Assembly: GCA_018609935.1 (NCBI GenBank)
Contig: JAHENH010000043.1
Span: 1-13,176 of the forward strand
Length of the DNA: 13,176 bases
Direction of reading: 5' to 3'
DNA from: Halobacteriales archaeon
GTDB lineage: Archaea; Halobacteriota; Halobacteria; Halorutilales; JAHENH01
This document shows, one piece after another, positions 12,916-13,176 of the stretch. The notes below the pieces were generated by a model. It saw only the letters and a list, made by a program, of their open reading frames with translations. It was not told the origin of the DNA and made no database searches. Every line of letters begins with the position of its first letter. Position 1 is the first letter of the stretch. The translations under genes were made by a program, and so were the position numbers.

Positions 12916-13176
12916 ATGATGTTACCAACCCATATTGTTATAGGACTTGGTGTTGCAACAACTATTTTAATAATAGAGCCAAGACTACTATATATTAGTC
13001 TTTTTTTCTCTTTTATTGGAAGCATACTACCAGACCTAGATATATATAAAGGCCATAGGAAAACTCTACATTATCCTAAAGTATACACAGCCATAGCCGT
13101 TGTATCTGTAATCATATCTTTCTTTATATTATCAACTATCACAGTAGCTATAACTTTTTTATTTATCGGTGCAGCC
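12916..13176 (+). CDS. YdjM/DUF457-type membrane-bound metal-dependent hydrolase, N-terminal part
   Basis: The frame is open to the right edge (87 codons). It starts MMLPTHIVIGLGVATT with His6, then a membrane helix, ILPDLDIYKGHRKTLHYP (37-54) with Asp40, Asp42, His47 and His52, then another hydrophobic segment. The order H...LPDLD...HRxxxH is that of the DUF457/YdjM family of integral membrane proteins annotated as metal-dependent hydrolases and distantly related to phospholipase C-type zinc enzymes. Their real substrate is unknown. The LPDLD and HRxxxHxP motifs are complete, so the visible part shows no damage. The rest lies outside the window. Confidence 0.72.
   Translation, partial: MMLPTHIVIGLGVATTILIIEPRLLYISLFFSFIGSILPDLDIYKGHRKTLHYPKVYTAIAVVSVIISFFILSTITVAITFLFIGAA

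Noticed and set aside
1..13176. tRNA, rRNA, CRISPR array, insertion sequence or integrase
   Set aside because: I found no T-loop or acceptor-like sequence, no spaced repeats, no transposase motifs and no long terminal inverted repeats.

Overview
The window looks like a chromosomal segment of a halophilic or haloarchaeal-related euryarchaeon with a strongly AT-rich genome (about 30% G+C by eye, not computed). The main reasons are archaeal TATA boxes about 25 bases upstream of start codons, an F420-type luciferase-like oxidoreductase, and many proteins whose closest resemblance, from memory, is to haloarchaeal families: the membrane-fused spermidine synthase-like protein, the paired small cupins, a DUF5518-like membrane protein, the haloarchaeal type of Hsp20, and a CPA1 antiporter fused to TrkA domains. 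A methyl-reducing halophilic methanogen of the Methanonatronarchaeia is one candidate. That is inference from the mix of haloarchaeal-type genes and low G+C; no diagnostic methanogenesis gene lies here.

Layout. 1-330: 3' end of an F420-dependent LLM oxidoreductase. 400-1700: a ribbon-helix-helix regulator with possible small ORFs, then remnants of a DUF5518-like and another membrane protein. 2150-3030: a DJ-1/PfpI gene convergent with a small membrane protein gene, with a cluster of hairpins between them. 3247-4287: a cation/Ca2+ exchanger with NCKX-like residues. 4544-4915: an Hsp20 gene broken only by in-frame stops. 4997-5689: two adjacent cupin genes, the second interrupted. 5728-6427: a minus-strand stretch of degraded small ORFs including a zinc ribbon. 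6512-8080: the membrane-fused spermidine synthase-like gene, followed by two decayed membrane or exported protein genes to 9015. 9217-9600: an orphan acidic protein. 9686-10080: minus-strand ORF remnants. 10105-11958: Na+/H+ antiporter-TrkA fusion. 12065-12766: PHP phosphoesterase. 12916 to the edge: start of a YdjM/DUF457-type membrane protein.

The intact genes suggest cation homeostasis (Ca2+/Na+ exchange, Na+/H+ exchange gated by a nucleotide-binding domain) and stress or housekeeping functions. The most striking property is gene decay. Genes that look intact cover only about 57% of the window, and the spaces between them hold recognisable coding remnants with in-frame TAA or TAG codons, frameshifts or lost start codons. 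Several are broken only by nonsense codons, so the decay looks recent. I looked for a stop-codon reassignment that could explain it and found none that fits.
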